From Hermatobates lingyangjiaoensis (lineage: Eukaryota > Arthropoda > Insecta > Hemiptera > Hermatobatidae): 64,000 nt of DNA. The stretch spans positions 62,001 to 126,000 of the forward strand of contig JAPFBL010000237.1 of the NCBI GenBank assembly GCA_026182355.1, given 5' to 3'. The stretch's first letter is position 1; each line of letters starts with the position of its first letter. Of the stretch, positions 1-11,000 are shown in pieces. Both the position numbers and the translations under genes were made by a program. Under the pieces are notes generated by a model. It saw nothing but the letters and a program-made list of their open reading frames with translations. It did no database searches and was not told the DNA's origin.

Positions 1-550
1 TTATATTTAGAACTAAAAAATCTCTTTCAAAATGAGTTTGTAGTTTAAATAATTTAGATATTTTTATTCACTATTTCAGGCCTGGTTGGGCTTTAAACAA
101 TACAACACATTTAAGACAATGTTTCATCTATATTTATAGACATTTTCAGGGCTACATCAATACAGAATTAAATGTGTTGTATTGTTTGAAACTAGACCAA
201 ACCTCAATAAAAAAGAAAGACAATGTTTAATATACGAGGTCTAGATAAGAACGCATTTGATATTTTTAATATCAATAAGCAATTAGCAATAAGTTTAAAT
301 GTGGATGTGTTTCATATTGAAGTATTATTTTAAAAAATAATTGTTCCTTGAGTTAGATTCTTTAAATATCTGAATCTGTTAAATTATCAATTTTGACTAA
401 ATGAATGCGCAGCAGTAATTTAATTAAATGCTATAAGTTAAAAAGTGTTTACAACAACTTCATTAATTTTATTGTTTGTCTGAAGATTAATTAATGCAGT
501 AATTCCATTTTAAAATCGGGGATCAGGAGTGGTCTAGTGGTAGCTTGCTT
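1..550. other. AT-rich non-coding DNA
   Basis: No ORF, RNA gene or clear element is visible. A 15-20 bp stretch near 93-115 (ACAATACAACACATTTAA) recurs inverted near 168-188, so a small decayed foldback of about 120 bp may be present. A tRNA A-box-like string (GGTCTAGTGGTAGC) at about 532-545 abuts the SINE that follows. Confidence 0.4.
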
Positions 551-552
551 GC

Positions 553-863
553 AGTAGGTTAGATTGCAGTGGTAGTTTCATAAGTAAGTCAAATATTGAA
601 CCTTTGTGATACCACACAATCAAGATTGATTCTGCATTGGAAGTCTTAAATTTTACTTAACTCAAGGGTATTTAGAGTAGGGATCTTTAATAAGTGTCTT
701 ACATCGTAAAGATTCGGGACTGACGGCTTAAGTCCTCTCCGAGGGACGACTTGCTCAGATTTATTCACCTCCTACGTGAATAAATCAAGAGCCAGAGTGG
801 GTATTGAACCCCGGACCTACCAGTCCAAAAACAAGCACGTTACCACTGGACTAACCTGGCCCC
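553..863 (-). repeat. tRNA-derived SINE, nearly full length
   Basis: Read on the minus strand, the element opens at 863 with GGGGCCAGGTTAGTCCAGTGG, a tRNA-like head with an A box (TAGTCCAGTGGTAACG) and a B box (GGGTTCAATACC). A conserved body follows (TGAATAAATC, GAGGACTTAAGCC, GATCCCTACTCTAAATA) and a tail TGCAATCTAACCTAC. At least ten relatives occur in this window in both orientations. The head/body/tail layout and internal pol III boxes are those of a tRNA-derived SINE. No convincing target duplication was seen for this copy. Confidence 0.85.
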
Positions 864-1000
864 ATTGCTTATAGTTACTATTGAAAATTCAGGTTTGAAT
901 TACGAACATGATTTTAGATATTTCTCGAGAGAAATAGCAAATCGCTTGGAGAGAACGTTAAGTTTGGCTAGCCTGTACCATATGAAATACTCTTTATTCG

Positions 1001-1090
1001 GGGGACCAGGGTAGCTCAGTGGATTAAGTGCACGATTCAGAACTTTTAGATCCAGAGTTCATACCCACACTGCCACTCAATTATCTAGAG
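1001..1090 (+). repeat. SINE head fragment
   Basis: GGGGACCAGGGTAGCTCAGTGG matches the tRNA-like head of the SINE family, with a diverged B box (GAGTTCATACCC). The body is missing beyond about 1090, so this is a 3'-truncated or diverged copy. Confidence 0.65.
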
Positions 1091-2150
1091 TCTCATCCAA
1101 AGATTAGCGCCTTTGGACATTACTTTTCAAGATTAATACTTGATAGAACAAAAATTATTGAAATTTTTTAGAAAAAAAAAATACTAAACATTCACATAAC
1201 TATCAGTTTATAATTTTGTAAAATTATTGTTTAGTCATATGTAAAGATAACACTTTAAGATAAAGTACGGATAAACCAGATTTTCTTGCGAAATGCGAAA
1301 GTCTTGTGCACTCTCTCTATCGACAGGACTATAAAGTCTCAACGATACCAGTTACTTGTTAAATATCTCAGCTTTATGAACTTGATTATGGCAAAGTTTA
1401 TAACTTCCGATGTTGAAGCAAGTCAGTACATGCGGCTTAATAATAACTAAAATTACTAAAATAACATGTTAACAACACCCCCCACTCAAGGAAACTCTCT
1501 TAAAGGTGAAAGTTTTGAAAGTTTAGATATAAAATGAAATCATTAAACCAATATAATGCTAAACACTTTCAAGGTGGAAAGAATTCTACGATGAAAGTAG
1601 AATAATCCTCAGAAAGTCCACTTCGATAGATCTTTATAAAAGAATCTACATTAAATGCTAAAATTATTCAAATGTGTAAAAACATTTCACTTTAGCTCGT
1701 GAGCAATGTAAGAAGTTATTGTGTGACAATTACTCATGATGACAGAGAGAAAAATATCATGACCTTGTGGTGAAGGCGGTAGTGACATAACAACTTCTTG
1801 CCACTTGGAACGGTCATAAGCTGTGACCCCCCCCCCCCCCTCCCCAATTACGGTGTTAATAATCCTATAACCTTCAAAATTCCACGAATTCTTCAAAGTA
1901 TATTGTCGACATAATAGAAAAAAAAATGAAAAAATGGTTAAATTAAATTAACTGGCTACACTAACAAATATAATAAACATTCAAACGCATTAAAAAACTA
2001 GTTTTGAAAAATTTAAAATAAATTTATTTTAAATTTGCAAATATTACAGTTGAGAAACCGTTTAAAAGTAGTATTAGAGACATTAAACATAACAACAATT
2101 ACGGCCTTAAATAATCATTTTGTCATTCTGAGGTAAAATGGATAAACAAA
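1091..2150. other. Unannotated AT-rich stretch with a C-tract
   Basis: No supportable gene. A run of 12 or more C residues lies near 1827-1845. The 69-codon frame that crosses it (1687-1896, minus) contains a glycine run made by this tract and has no recognisable domain. Confidence 0.4.
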
Positions 2151-2153
2151 CAA

Positions 2154-2225
2154 AAGTCTCCACACAAATGAAGTTTTATTCAATAACAACAACGCGTTTC
2201 GAACACTTTGTATTTATGATTAGGA
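2154..2225 (-). repeat. Penelope-type terminal repeat fragment with hammerhead-like 3' half
   Basis: On the minus strand, AAAGTGTTCGAAACGCGTTG is followed by a conserved GTGTGGAGAC tail. The same string occurs at 19845-19927 (minus), 12649-12720 (plus), 18650-18720 (plus) and 56480-56546 (minus). Here the 5' CTGA core is degraded (CTAATCATAAATAC). Association of this layout with Penelope-like elements is family knowledge; no reverse transcriptase is attached here. Confidence 0.55.
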
Positions 2226-2283
2226 AGCCCGTCTCGGTGTCAAACGCTCTAGGGTATGTGTCAACCTGATTTAATTACATAAG

Positions 2284-2460
2284 TGGTATGGCTGAAAGGC
2301 CAAGATATGCTGAAAAGTCAAAAAAGGCATAACATCCTCTCCGAGGCACGACGGACTCAGATTTTCTTCCCACCACTGGTTATATATATATAGATGGCCA
2401 GAGTGGGTATTGAACTTCGGATCTCCAAGTCATGAGGTAATAAGTTGCCAGTGAGAATTC
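2284..2460 (-). repeat. Decayed SINE copy
   Basis: The segment keeps CATCCTCTCCGAGGCACGAC and GCCAGAGTGGGTATTGAAC from the SINE body and B box in minus orientation. A short TATATATATA insertion sits in the middle, and both ends are hard to place. Confidence 0.6.
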
Positions 2461-2464
2461 TGAC

Positions 2465-4055
2465 CACTTTTGAAAAGATTACTTGAATTGTAAAGAGATT
2501 CATGAATATTTACTTAAAAGCCCAGACCAAACTTGCGTGCTAAACACAAGAAGCTGTTGATACAATATAAAGAGACCATGTGAAAACTAAAAGCATTAGA
2601 GGCTAATATTGCAAGAAACCTTCATTAATCCCTATTAAAACTTAACTGTTTTAGTGTATGTCCCTTCTCTTGAGAACTAACATGAGATACTGACCACCTC
2701 TAACCAGATCTAACCACTTTCTCTTGAACTAAAAAGCAAACTGAATGATTTAGGAAACTAATGATTGAAACTTCAGCTTTCTAGAGAAAAATTGTTTGAT
2801 ATTATTCAAACAATTTAAATAATATTCAAAACGGAATAAAAAATCCAATTTTAATTTATTTAATATTTTACGACAACTTGTGACCTTAAAACACACTTAC
2901 CTGCAAGCCTGAATAGAATACACTCTATGGCATTTTAACAACATTATAAAGTATTAATAAATCAAATGAAGAAATTCCTACAGAAGAATGTTAATAAAAC
3001 AAAATTTAAAGTAAAAAATTTCACTTTATTGTTTTAGAACAACGAAACCTTCTTCTATCAATCGTAAAAAATCACTGTTTATGTGAGTGTAAAAATAGAC
3101 AGAAGGAAAATGTCTGTTATAAGGCGGCACACCGCTTTCATTTACGACCCATAACGCCAGCTGGATGAAATTATGAGACTATTTTAGTAAGAGTCCTTTA
3201 TATATGTGTGTGAACAAAAAAAGGCGTTTAATTAATTTGCTGCTTTCAAGGATAATTCTATATAAAATGAGAAACTTGTACTTGGACTGCTAATTGGTTT
3301 ATATTACTTCAATTCGTGCACAAACTTTAAATTGCTCTTCTTTCTCTATAAAGCCGAATAATTCTAACATAAACCTTTCTCCCAGATTAATTATACAAAA
3401 CTGTTCCCCTACAGAGGTATATTCAGATTATATTGAGAGAAAAAATCTTGTTTATATATTATGTATGTTTTTCCAACTTTCAAATCAATGCTGTGATAAC
3501 TGAAAGTATATAAACTCTATTTTGAATTGTTTACTAGCAGATGTGTCCGTCTTTGATGGGTATTTTACAAAAATTCAGAGATAATACCAGTATTCTGAAA
3601 TAATATTATGCCAACATATAATTAGAAATGATGGCATCGTAAAAAATATCGTTATTAGTACAGTCTATAATTGTCATTAGATCTGGAGTTTATTCTACGT
3701 TTCGTTGCTTTTGATACTGATCTGAAATTTGTTTTAATTGTAGGCATACTTCATATTTAGTACACGAGAAGGTAGAACTTACTTTTTTAAAGCGAACATA
3801 TTATGGTAAACGCAAACGAAATCAAAATCAACTAACCATACCTACTGCTACAGTTAAAATACTTCTATATTTTTAACCGTATACCTGTATATCTTTGTAG
3901 CTTGATAAACACATCTTACAAGTACATAACTTCACATTTATATGGAATTTCCAATCTATTCAAATCTTCGCTTTTAAGTTAAACATACACAAATATACTG
4001 TCAAAGTATCAGCTAGCTATGATTTATGGTGGCTGAGTTTACTTGTAACAAAATT
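2465..4055. other. Unannotated AT-rich DNA
   Basis: I see no gene. The 69-codon frame at 3294-3503 has no domain, no splice context and ordinary AT-rich codon content, so it is best treated as chance. No repeat recurring elsewhere in this window was recognised here. Confidence 0.4.
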
Positions 4056-4057
4056 AT

Positions 4058-4196
4058 TAAACAAACAAACAGACAGACATTTTTTTTAAGGATAGATTCG
4101 GTTTGTCTAATGTGTAAAACGTAAAGATCACTTGAAATTAGTCAGTTCTGAGAATGCACAGACAAAATATTTGTGTTGTTTATATAGATATATTTT
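4058..4196 (-). mobile_element. Helitron-like 5' end fragment
   Basis: Minus-strand ATATATCTATATAAACAACA, followed by TTTTGTCTGTGCATT, AGAACTGACT, TTTCAAGTGATCTTTACG and ACCGAATCTATCC, matches 31970-32110 (plus). There the repeat lies inside a region that ends with a Helitron-like hairpin and terminus. This copy is a 5' fragment without a matching 3' end nearby. Confidence 0.5.
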
Positions 4197-4360
4197 AAGA
4201 ATTAACTTTGCAAGTAGGCAGATCATTAAATACTTAGTAATTGAATTTTCAATAAAAATGGTTCCTACATATTAAGCTGGTCATCAAATGGATACATTGT
4301 GCTGTAAAAGCCAAATCAGGCAGTCAAGTAACTAAGTCGATCCAAATGTATTTTTCATTT

Positions 4361-4627
4361 GCAATGGCAGTCCCACAAGAGAACACTCATAGATCGTACA
4401 TTGGTCCTTTGTGATGGAAAATAATGAAAATTGTTTCTAGATTGGTGGGGTTCTAAATTTTACCTAACTAATGATCATTTAGAATAGGGATCTTCAAAGA
4501 GTACCTGATGGCTTAACGTCCTCTTTAAGGGACGAAATTCACTTTCCGGTTGAATAAATAGTGGGTATTGAACTCCTGTACTAACAGTCCAGAGGAAAGC
4601 TTGTTATCTATGGGTTAACCTGGCCCC
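4361..4627 (-). repeat. tRNA-derived SINE copy
   Basis: Minus orientation. The head end at 4627 reads GGGGCCAGGTTAACCCATAG, and the body keeps GGGTATTGAACTCC, the TTTAAGGGACGAAATTC variant and TAGAATAGGGATCTTC. The tail end is GCAATGGCAGTCCCACAAG. Internal deletions make it shorter than the 318-bp copy at 35057-35374. Confidence 0.8.
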
Positions 4628-4683
4628 GTACAGTATAAGCTAATTATATTATTGTGTCGTAAAAATAAGAATTGTTGTAATGT

Positions 4684-5566
4684 CAGTGGTGTAGCATGGG
4701 GAGGGGGGGGGCGGTCTCCCCCGGGAGGCATGTGCCACGGGGCGGCATTTGGGGGGGGGGGGGGGGGGAATAGAAAAAAAAATTAAAATAATAAAAAGCT
4801 AAAACAAAATCGGACCTTTTACACCAAAATGTGTTTTAAGGTGTAATTTTTGTTGTTGTTTTATACGTGTAATACTATTTTAAATAAAAAAATAAATATT
4901 TATTTAAAATTTGTCAAAACTAGTACTTTAAGCGGGCTGAAAATTTATTAAATTTATTTGCGTGGCCATTGAATTATTTTCGCCATTTTTTTTATTATTT
5001 GAATGATATGTTTTTGTTTTAAAAATCTTTGGTTTTCCTTGATGAACACTTTATATGTATACGAGTACTGTAATAAGATGAAAGTCTGGGACTAATAACA
5101 GCAGTCTAAAATTAGATCCTTGATTATAATTCCATGAAAATGAATATTTTCAGGACGTTCTGGAGTTGGACCAATAACAGCAGTCTAAAATTAGATCCTT
5201 GATTATAATTCCATGAAAATGAATATTTTCAGGACGTTCTGGAGTTGGACCAAGAACAGCAGTCTACAATTAGATCCTTCATTGTAATTCCATGAAAATG
5301 AACATTTTCAGGACGTTCTGGAGTTTGACCAATAACAGCAGTCTACAATTAGATCCTTCATTGTAATTCCATGAAAATGAATATTTTCAGGACGTTCTGG
5401 AGTTGGACCAATAACAGCAGTCTAAAATTAGATCCTTGATTATAATTCCATGAAAATTAATTAATTTTCAGGACGTTCAGGAGTTGGACCAATAACAGCA
5501 GTCTAAAATTAGATCCTTGTCAAATTTTACGACAGCCCTGGGCGTCAAAAATAGTTGCTGCCACTG
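4684..5566. mobile_element. Non-autonomous hAT-like element with internal minisatellite
   Basis: The ends are CAGTGGTGTAGCA and TAGTTGCTGCCACTG (inverse CAGTGGCAGCAACTA), giving short terminal inverted repeats starting CAGTGG. The 8 bp on each side are identical, TGTAATGT, which is the target duplication length of the hAT superfamily. The interior has long G runs near the left end, then AT-rich sequence, then a 79-bp tandem repeat. No transposase coding is visible. Shorter relatives without the tandem expansion lie at 13768-14260 and 33569-34262, with a partial copy at 32895-33065. Confidence 0.8.
5089..5524. repeat. 79-bp tandem repeat, about 5.5 units
   Basis: Each unit carries AATAACAGCAGTCTAAAATT, GATCCTTGATTATAATTCC, ATGAAAATGAATATTTTCAG and GACGTTCTGGAGTTGGACC. 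Units differ by a few substitutions, for example CTACAATT/TTCATTG in units 3 and 4. The repeat is inside the hAT-like element at 4684-5566. Related copies of the element contain only one unit. Confidence 0.9.
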
Positions 5567-6467
5567 TGTAATGTGTAATCAACAACATATAATACAATGT
5601 GAAATATGAAAAAAATAAAAAGATATATGAAAAATTATAAATTTAAAGGAAATGAAAATTGAGAAACCTAAAAAAAAACACTCCTAACGGGAACACTAGT
5701 ACTGAGGTGTGTACTTGTATAAGAGATAAAATCTTGTTTGTTATTCCAGTCGCTAAGGTCATCAATGCCACAATGCCTCGGTTAAACAAATAAATTCCAC
5801 GATAATGAAATACCCAGTCTCCTAATACAGGCTTATTACAGCGTAATACGCTAGAAATTTGATTAAAATCGTTTATTTAATTAAGTAATTTAAATCGCCC
5901 CTTAAATTTAATTCTATCTAATCAAACAGTAATTTCACTTAATTAATCAAACATATTACAACAGACAATAGATTTGTAATAATGCAAATAGCTAATATTA
6001 CCGGTTGAAACAAATCAATACAAACAGAAATTCCTAAAACACAGTACAGAGAAGAATACATTGTTAGTGGATCATATTTTCAACATGATTTTCCTCTCCA
6101 CCGCTTATCTTAAGTCATTGTGAATTTTTCCTTCAATTTCTCTGATTATTTAGAGTTTCATCCTTTTTTTAAACCAATCCCTACTCAACATGAAATGATC
6201 TAAATCTTTTTCGTCTCAATAAAAACCAATTTCCTGAATCTTCAAATTTAACACATCAATGCATTAAATGGAAATCTATATTTCTGATAACCCATATTTC
6301 TTTAAGATTCGTTTATTTTTATTGACATTTCAATTTCGAAGCCTTATAAAAAAAAGGAAATTATTTTTCAAAGGCAACGCAATATACTCGTATAAATATT
6401 TGAAACGGTCGCAAGGAAAAAACTAAAAACAAAAAAAAAACATCACTGTATATCAGAGCACAACTAT
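5567..6467. other. Unannotated AT-rich DNA
   Basis: Nothing supportable. The stretch is AT-rich with many homopolymer A and T runs, no recognisable element and no ORF with domain content. Confidence 0.35.
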
Positions 6468-7020
6468 AAATAAAATGCAAAAGAGGTTACAACAAGGTTA
6501 CAGTTAAGATAAGGGAAAGTAATAAAAACGTATAATAAAAAAAAATTGAAAGTTTTATAAGAAGAATCAATACAAATGTGAGCCGCTTATTTTGAAAGTG
6601 GCCTAATTCCATTTATGTTAAAATTGAGATATTTAAGGGTTTGCGTTTTACAAAATTTAAAAATATTGTCATTTTATTTATCAACTAATTTTTGTTATAA
6701 AAAAACTTAGTAATTTTAAATAAATTTTGTACAATTTGCTGCAAAAGGTAAAGATAACGTAAAAATGTAATTATTTAAATAGCCAGCTAAATTTTTTTTG
6801 GAAAATGGAATTAGGCCACTTTCAAAATAAACGGCTCATATATATAACAAATTAAATGAAACGATTACACGAACTGATTAAACTAAATTGAGACTGTAAA
6901 TGATTAGGGAGCGAGTACAAATTAAATGCAAAGAGATTACAGCAAGGATGTAGATAAGCTAAGAGGAAGAAAGTGAACATGGATAACAAAAAAAAGAAAT
7001 AAAAAGTTTTAGAAGAAAAA
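6468..7020. repeat. Diverged ~100-bp direct repeat on both sides of a MITE
   Basis: 6468-6569 (AAATGCAAAAGAGGTTACAA...) aligns with 6917-7020 (AAATGCAAAGAGATTACAGC...), both ending in an A-rich AAAAAGTTTTA-GAAGAA tract. The copies are clearly diverged. The intervening DNA holds the MITE at 6579-6838 plus about 75 bp. Confidence 0.6.
6579..6838 (+). mobile_element. 260-bp MITE with TA target, copy 1
   Basis: The ends are TGAGCCGCTTATTTTGAAAG and its inverse, with terminal inverted repeats of about 35 bp that include GTGGCCTAATTCCAT. The right flank is TA; the left dinucleotide is TG, probably a mutated TA. Copies 2 (21798-22057) and 3 (29130-29388, inverted) are flanked by TA on both sides. 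A TA target duplication points to Tc1/mariner-type mobilisation. No coding capacity is present. Confidence 0.85.
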
Positions 7021-7249
7021 TAAAAAATGAACAAATACATGGAAATTATAGAAATAAAAAAAAAACGTACAGTGAATGAGTCATCATTATGTTTGAGTTG
7101 ATATTAATCAGTTGTCCTGGGTAATGAATTACAAAGAAGTCCAGTTTGTTTATCTGCATTTTATACACGCCTGGACAGCTGTCGGTGAGGGCTTCAAAAC
7201 TATTTTTAATTATTAACTTCCTGACCAACTTGGAATCCTCATACCCGAC

Positions 7250-7686
7250 TAAAAAGGATTGACTTAAAACGACGATTCTTACTGCTGTACAGACTTCTAG
7301 GGAAACACTCGAAAATGACGCTACATAACAAAGTACTGCTATACAAAAACATTACTGCGACCAACCTGGACTTACGGACTTGAACTATGGGGTTGTGCAC
7401 AACTTTCCAATATTCATAGAGTACAATCATTAAAATCTAGAATCCTCCGCAATATCACAAATGCTCCTTATTACGTCAAAAACTACACCCTTCATAAAGA
7501 TCTAAAAATTACAGTCATCCAAAACTTAGCCTCTGATCATAATAACAACAACCTTTCCTCTCACCCAAATCCATTTGTACGAATCCTTGCTTCCTCCTCA
7601 CCTTCCCAGAATCCCCCCCAGACGACTCAAAAGAAAATGGGCCAGGGATCTACTATTACAATAATATACTAAAAAAAAAAAAAAAA
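7250..7686 (+). pseudogene. Jockey-type non-LTR retrotransposon 3' end (ORF2 C-terminus)
   Basis: Two frames joined by a frameshift near 7350 read through the region after the RT domain. The first frame gives RRFLLLYRLLGKHSKM...NKVLLYK and the second gives RPTWTYGLELWGCA, then NAPYYVKNYTLHKDLKI. The motif WTYGLELWG is typical of Jockey ORF2 downstream of the RT. The ORF ends RRLKRKWARDLLLQ followed by a stop, and a poly(A) tract closes the element at about 7671-7686. It is 5'-truncated, as usual for LINEs. It is a dead fragment with no RT active site. Confidence 0.85.
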
Positions 7687-8414
7687 GTGAAAATTTGAAC
7701 CAGTGTGTTTCATTCTTTGCTCATTTGCATCGATGTTATTGTGTAATCTATTACTGCATATGCCTATTACACTGAATATGCGAAGTTGTATAGTTTTAAA
7801 TAAAGATGTTAAAAAAAAAAATCATGGACTTTCTATGATTTTCCTTTCAGAGTCTAAAGACAGAACAATCAGTTTCTTGGGTCTTTCTATTTTATATCTT
7901 TTGCTATTTGTAGTTGAGGTTTAAATTCAATCAATCTTAACGAGTCAGTGTATAAACGTTTTCCCTAATGTATATAAGATAGCAATCAGTGTTTTTTTTT
8001 GTAAATAGAGAGGAGGTCAAGATCAAACAGTGGTTAAATCACATTGAAGGAATGATTCAAGTTTATAGTTTGAGTTTAGTCGTAGCAATTTACTAATTAA
8101 TGAAACAACTTTCAACCAAGAGAAGTTAAACTGAGAAAAAAAAACCGTTTCTTTCAACTTTAACACTGTTTACTTAGGCAGTAGCAAATATTTTAACTTT
8201 AGTAAGAGTGTTTAATGAGAAACTAAAAAAAAAAGTCACTTTCAAACCGATCTACTTTAATTAAAAACAAATGAGAGTAATTAAAAATATTGAAAAATTA
8301 TTTAAATTAAACATGGTAATAACTTTGTTTCTTTAGACTTAAGAAAGAAGAATGCTATATTTATTATTGTGGTGATTTATTTTCTTCAATATTCCCAACA
8401 TTCGGGTAGTGATA
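7687..8414. other. Unannotated AT-rich DNA
   Basis: A 73-codon frame at 7703-7924 has no domain and runs over the LINE poly(A) flank; it is judged chance. No other element was recognised. Confidence 0.35.
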
Positions 8415-8422
8415 CATTATAT

Positions 8423-9131
8423 CAGAGGTTCCCAAAGATTGGGACTGGGTTCCGCGGAACCCAGGGGTTCCTTAAAGAACTGTCTGGGGTTCCGTGAAAA
8501 ACATTTAGTAAAAACATTTTTCTAAATTTTTTTTGTTAGTATCGATTTATTCTATATTTCTTGTGAATGAAACCGAATAATGTTTATATCTACATATACC
8601 CATAAGTAGAAGTGGTCAAAATTTTATTCAGATTTAGGATGAATCACTAGTCAGTTTTTGGAATTATGTGATTCCCGACTTTCCTGCTATTGCAAAAGTA
8701 GCACTTCACACATTGCTGCCATTTCCCACTACCTATTTATATGAAACTGGATTTTCGCTTTAAACTGGCATAGAAACCAAATACCGAAGTAGACTTAATG
8801 CTGGGGTTAACTTGAGAACCAAACTCTCAACTATAAAGCCAAAAATGACTACAAAGCAAACTCTGTGTTAAAATTGCTAGTAATTCTGCTTTATGTGTTA
8901 TCCACTTGTGGAAAATATGAAAATTAAAATCTTTTAATTTTGAATTTTTATTCGAAAAATACGCATTGCAGTAATGTTACTTTTATAATTCTTTTTAAAC
9001 ATACATAATATTTAAAAAGGCATATGTAAATATTTATATTATGATTGTATTAAATCATTAGAACCTGGGGTGTCCGGGAAAGTTACTGGAACAAAAAGGG
9101 TTCCGTCTCGAAAAAAATTTGAAAAACTCTG
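8423..9131 (+). mobile_element. hAT transposon relic
   Basis: Left end CAGAGGTTCCCAAAG and right end TTTGAAAAACTCTG (inverse CAGAGTTTTTCAAA) are hAT-style termini. The flanking 8 bp are CATTATAT (8415-8422) and CATTACAT (9132-9139), a target duplication with one mismatch. The element is internally deleted but keeps a recognisable transposase 3' end, listed separately. Confidence 0.88.
8656..8871 (+). pseudogene. hAT transposase C-terminal fragment
   Basis: A 71-codon frame contains FWNYVIPDFPAIAKVAL, then LLPFPTTYLYETGFS, then KYRSRLNAGVNLRTKLS and IKPKM before a stop. The order LPFxTTYLxExGFS...K.R.RLN...LR..LS.I.P is the dimerisation (hATC) region of ZBED/Buster-type hAT transposases, where the usual residue is C in CETGFS; here it is Y. 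An in-frame TAA at 8761-8763 interrupts it, so it is non-functional. It lies inside the hAT relic at 8423-9131. Confidence 0.88.
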
Positions 9132-9264
9132 CATTACATAACATTAACATTTCTGTTGACTTCATTTTTCCTTACTTTCTGGATATGTTTTCTATTGCTC
9201 TTCTTTTTTTGATTTTAATCACTTTTCGATGATGAAGTAACTGAACAAGGGATTTGTCTTCAAG

Positions 9265-9322
9265 TTTCGTGATATTTTATTTAAAAACTAACGTTTCAAC
9301 CTCTATAGATCAACTTCAGAGT
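9265..9322 (-). ncRNA. Hammerhead-like motif in a repeat fragment
   Basis: On the minus strand CTGAAG-TTGATC is followed by a loop, GGTT, then GAAACGTTAG. This preserves the CUGA(N)G(A) element, a weak helix II and the GAAAC half of a Penelope-type reduced hammerhead. Activity is untested; the helix is imperfect. Confidence 0.45.
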
Positions 9323-9836
9323 CATTCAAATACATCAAAAATTGAAAACTTCAATATTTCAACCTCGTTGATATAATGGGAAGTAGAAAAGATATGTTAG
9401 GCTGGCAAATAGCAACCAACCACACAGTGGGTATGACCTTGTGATATGTAGTAATTGTATTGCGAGTGTTGACACAGAAAAAGAAAACAACGAAACAAAG
9501 AACATTAAACAAATGTTATTAAAATAAATCAGTTATAACAAATAACGAAAAGGAAACCAATAATAAATAAATAAAAATAAAAGAAAATTAATGGTTTAGA
9601 TTAAAAACAGGGTTGTACAAGTATTAAGAAGGCATATATTCGTATGTAATTCTTCAGAAGCTCTTCAATTAACAGCAAGAAGGGTTTAAATTTGGGTTCT
9701 GTTCAAAGATCTGGAAGGTGAGACAATAATTAAATCCGACTCCATGGGAGTTAGCATGGTGAGCGTTGGGATGGTTACTGCGCTGACCGAAGGAAGCCCT
9801 ATGATAATTTATGCAAAGACTCATCTAGCTCAGTTT
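9323..9836. other. Unannotated stretch before a (TA)n tract
   Basis: No gene could be supported. The segment 9690-9830 is a little less AT-rich than its surroundings, but the 62-codon frame across it runs straight into IYIYIY from the TA repeat and shows no domain. Confidence 0.35.

Positions 9837-9837
<1 letters not shown>

Positions 9838-9876
<39 letters not shown>
9838..9876. repeat. (TA)n microsatellite
   Basis: A pure TA dinucleotide run. It is the first of about twenty such tracts; most others border foldback elements. Confidence 0.95.
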
Positions 9877-9878
<2 letters not shown>

Positions 9879-10000
9879 ACAACTTATCTATCTTGTACCA
9901 CAAACATTGAAAAAGTGCATTACAGAAATTGAGAGACTCAGTAGAAAAGTGGTGAAATTAAAAATAGGCATAGAATTTAACCCGACATATATATATATAT

Positions 10001-10201
10001 ATATATCCACTTAAAATTCGAAGAAACGATCCAAACTGGACGCAAATCAGTTCACAAACGAAGAAAAGCAACACACAGAGAAAGAGACACACTTACAAAC
10101 TCAAATTTTCGGATGATCCGTCTTCAGGAGAAAAGAGAGAATGGGCGACCAAGCACGCCGGAAACACAACGGCAGGAAACCTTTTCTTCGTTTGTGAACT
10201 G
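10001..10201. mobile_element. Foldback element with hammerhead-like core, in TA tract
   Basis: Short inverted arms CAGTTCACAAACGAAGAAAAG (about 10049) and its complement (about 10180-10201) enclose a unit. On the minus strand the unit reads CTGAAGAC-GGATCATCC-GAAAATTTGAG, a CUGANGA + one base + 3-4 bp hairpin + GAAA core. The element is preceded by TATATA and followed by TATATATA. A related half-element is at 55280-55480. Confidence 0.6.
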
Positions 10202-10261
10202 ATATATATATGATGTAATTTTTTTGAGGTTTGAGGTCCAATGATTTTAAACTAGTCCTTT

Positions 10262-10303
10262 TGCCGACGTTTCGACATATACATATTTATATCATCTTCA
10301 GGG
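10262..10303 (-). ncRNA. Hammerhead-like motif, CTGAAGAT...GAAACGTCGGC class
   Basis: The minus strand reads CTGAAGAT, an AT-rich hairpin, then GTCGAAACGTCGGC. It shares the downstream sequence (about 10205-10261) with the terminal repeats at 36454-36540 and 41511-41600. The core keeps all expected unpaired residues plus one additional base before helix II. Confidence 0.6.
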
Positions 10304-10362
10304 CTTACATCATATAAATATTGGGTCAAGAAAACAAATCATTATGTATATATATATATAAC

Positions 10363-10560
10363 TTTAAATTGCACAAAGCACGACACAGAAAAAAGAATAA
10401 AAAGAACACTTACAGAATTCAATATTTCAAACTGTTGTTCGTCATCAGGAGTAGACTAGAAGAGAGGACTAAGTGAGAGAGATCTCCCCACGTCGAAGAA
10501 CGGAGCGCGAAAGAATTCAATGGAACGAACGAATTCAATTGAAATATATATATTGTGTTA
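10363..10560. mobile_element. Partial copy of the 13083-13401 foldback
   Basis: CACGACACAGAAAAAAGA, AATATTTCAAACTGTTGTTC, GTCATCAGGAGTAGACTAG and GAGAGAGATCTCCCCACGTCG match the left arm and centre of the element at 13083-13401. The right arm is degraded. A TA tract lies immediately to its left. Confidence 0.65.
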
Positions 10561-10813
10561 AAATGAATTGCCTTAATCAAACGTACTTTTTCTTTTAAGT
10601 AGTTTTTCAAATGTTCTGGCTAATTTCAATTCTTCTGGATTCAGCTGGTGAATTATATCAGCAAAACTCCGGTTGGACATCACTATTTATTTAATTACAT
10701 TTTCCACTAGATTTTACACCTAAATTAAACTAAACTTGACATTTCGGCTGTTTCCAACCATCTTGAGAATAAAATTCGTTATTAATCAAACGAGTCTGTA
10801 AACATAACAGTAA

Positions 10814-10814
<1 letters not shown>

Positions 10815-10866
<52 letters not shown>
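10815..10866. repeat. (TA)n microsatellite
   Basis: An uninterrupted TA run of about 50 bp, directly followed by a half-copy of foldback family A. Confidence 0.95.
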
Positions 10867-10870
<4 letters not shown>

Positions 10871-10871
<1 letters not shown>

Positions 10872-11000
10872 AGATTTCACAATAAACATGTGAAACAACA
10901 GCTAATGGTCAAACAACAATAAGAAATGGGAAAAAAGAACTAAGAGTAACATCTTTTAACCGTAAGTTGCGGTCTTCGTTAGAGTCAAAAAACCAACTAG
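10871..11000 (+). repeat. Foldback family A, left half only
   Basis: AAGATTTCACAATAAACATG, then CAATAAGAAATGGGAAAA, then CCGTAAGTTGCGGTCTTCG and TTAGAGTCAAAAAACCAACT form the left arm seen in the full copies at 20076-20448 and 25219-25424. No inverted right arm is present, so this is a solo arm or a diverged copy. Confidence 0.7.
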
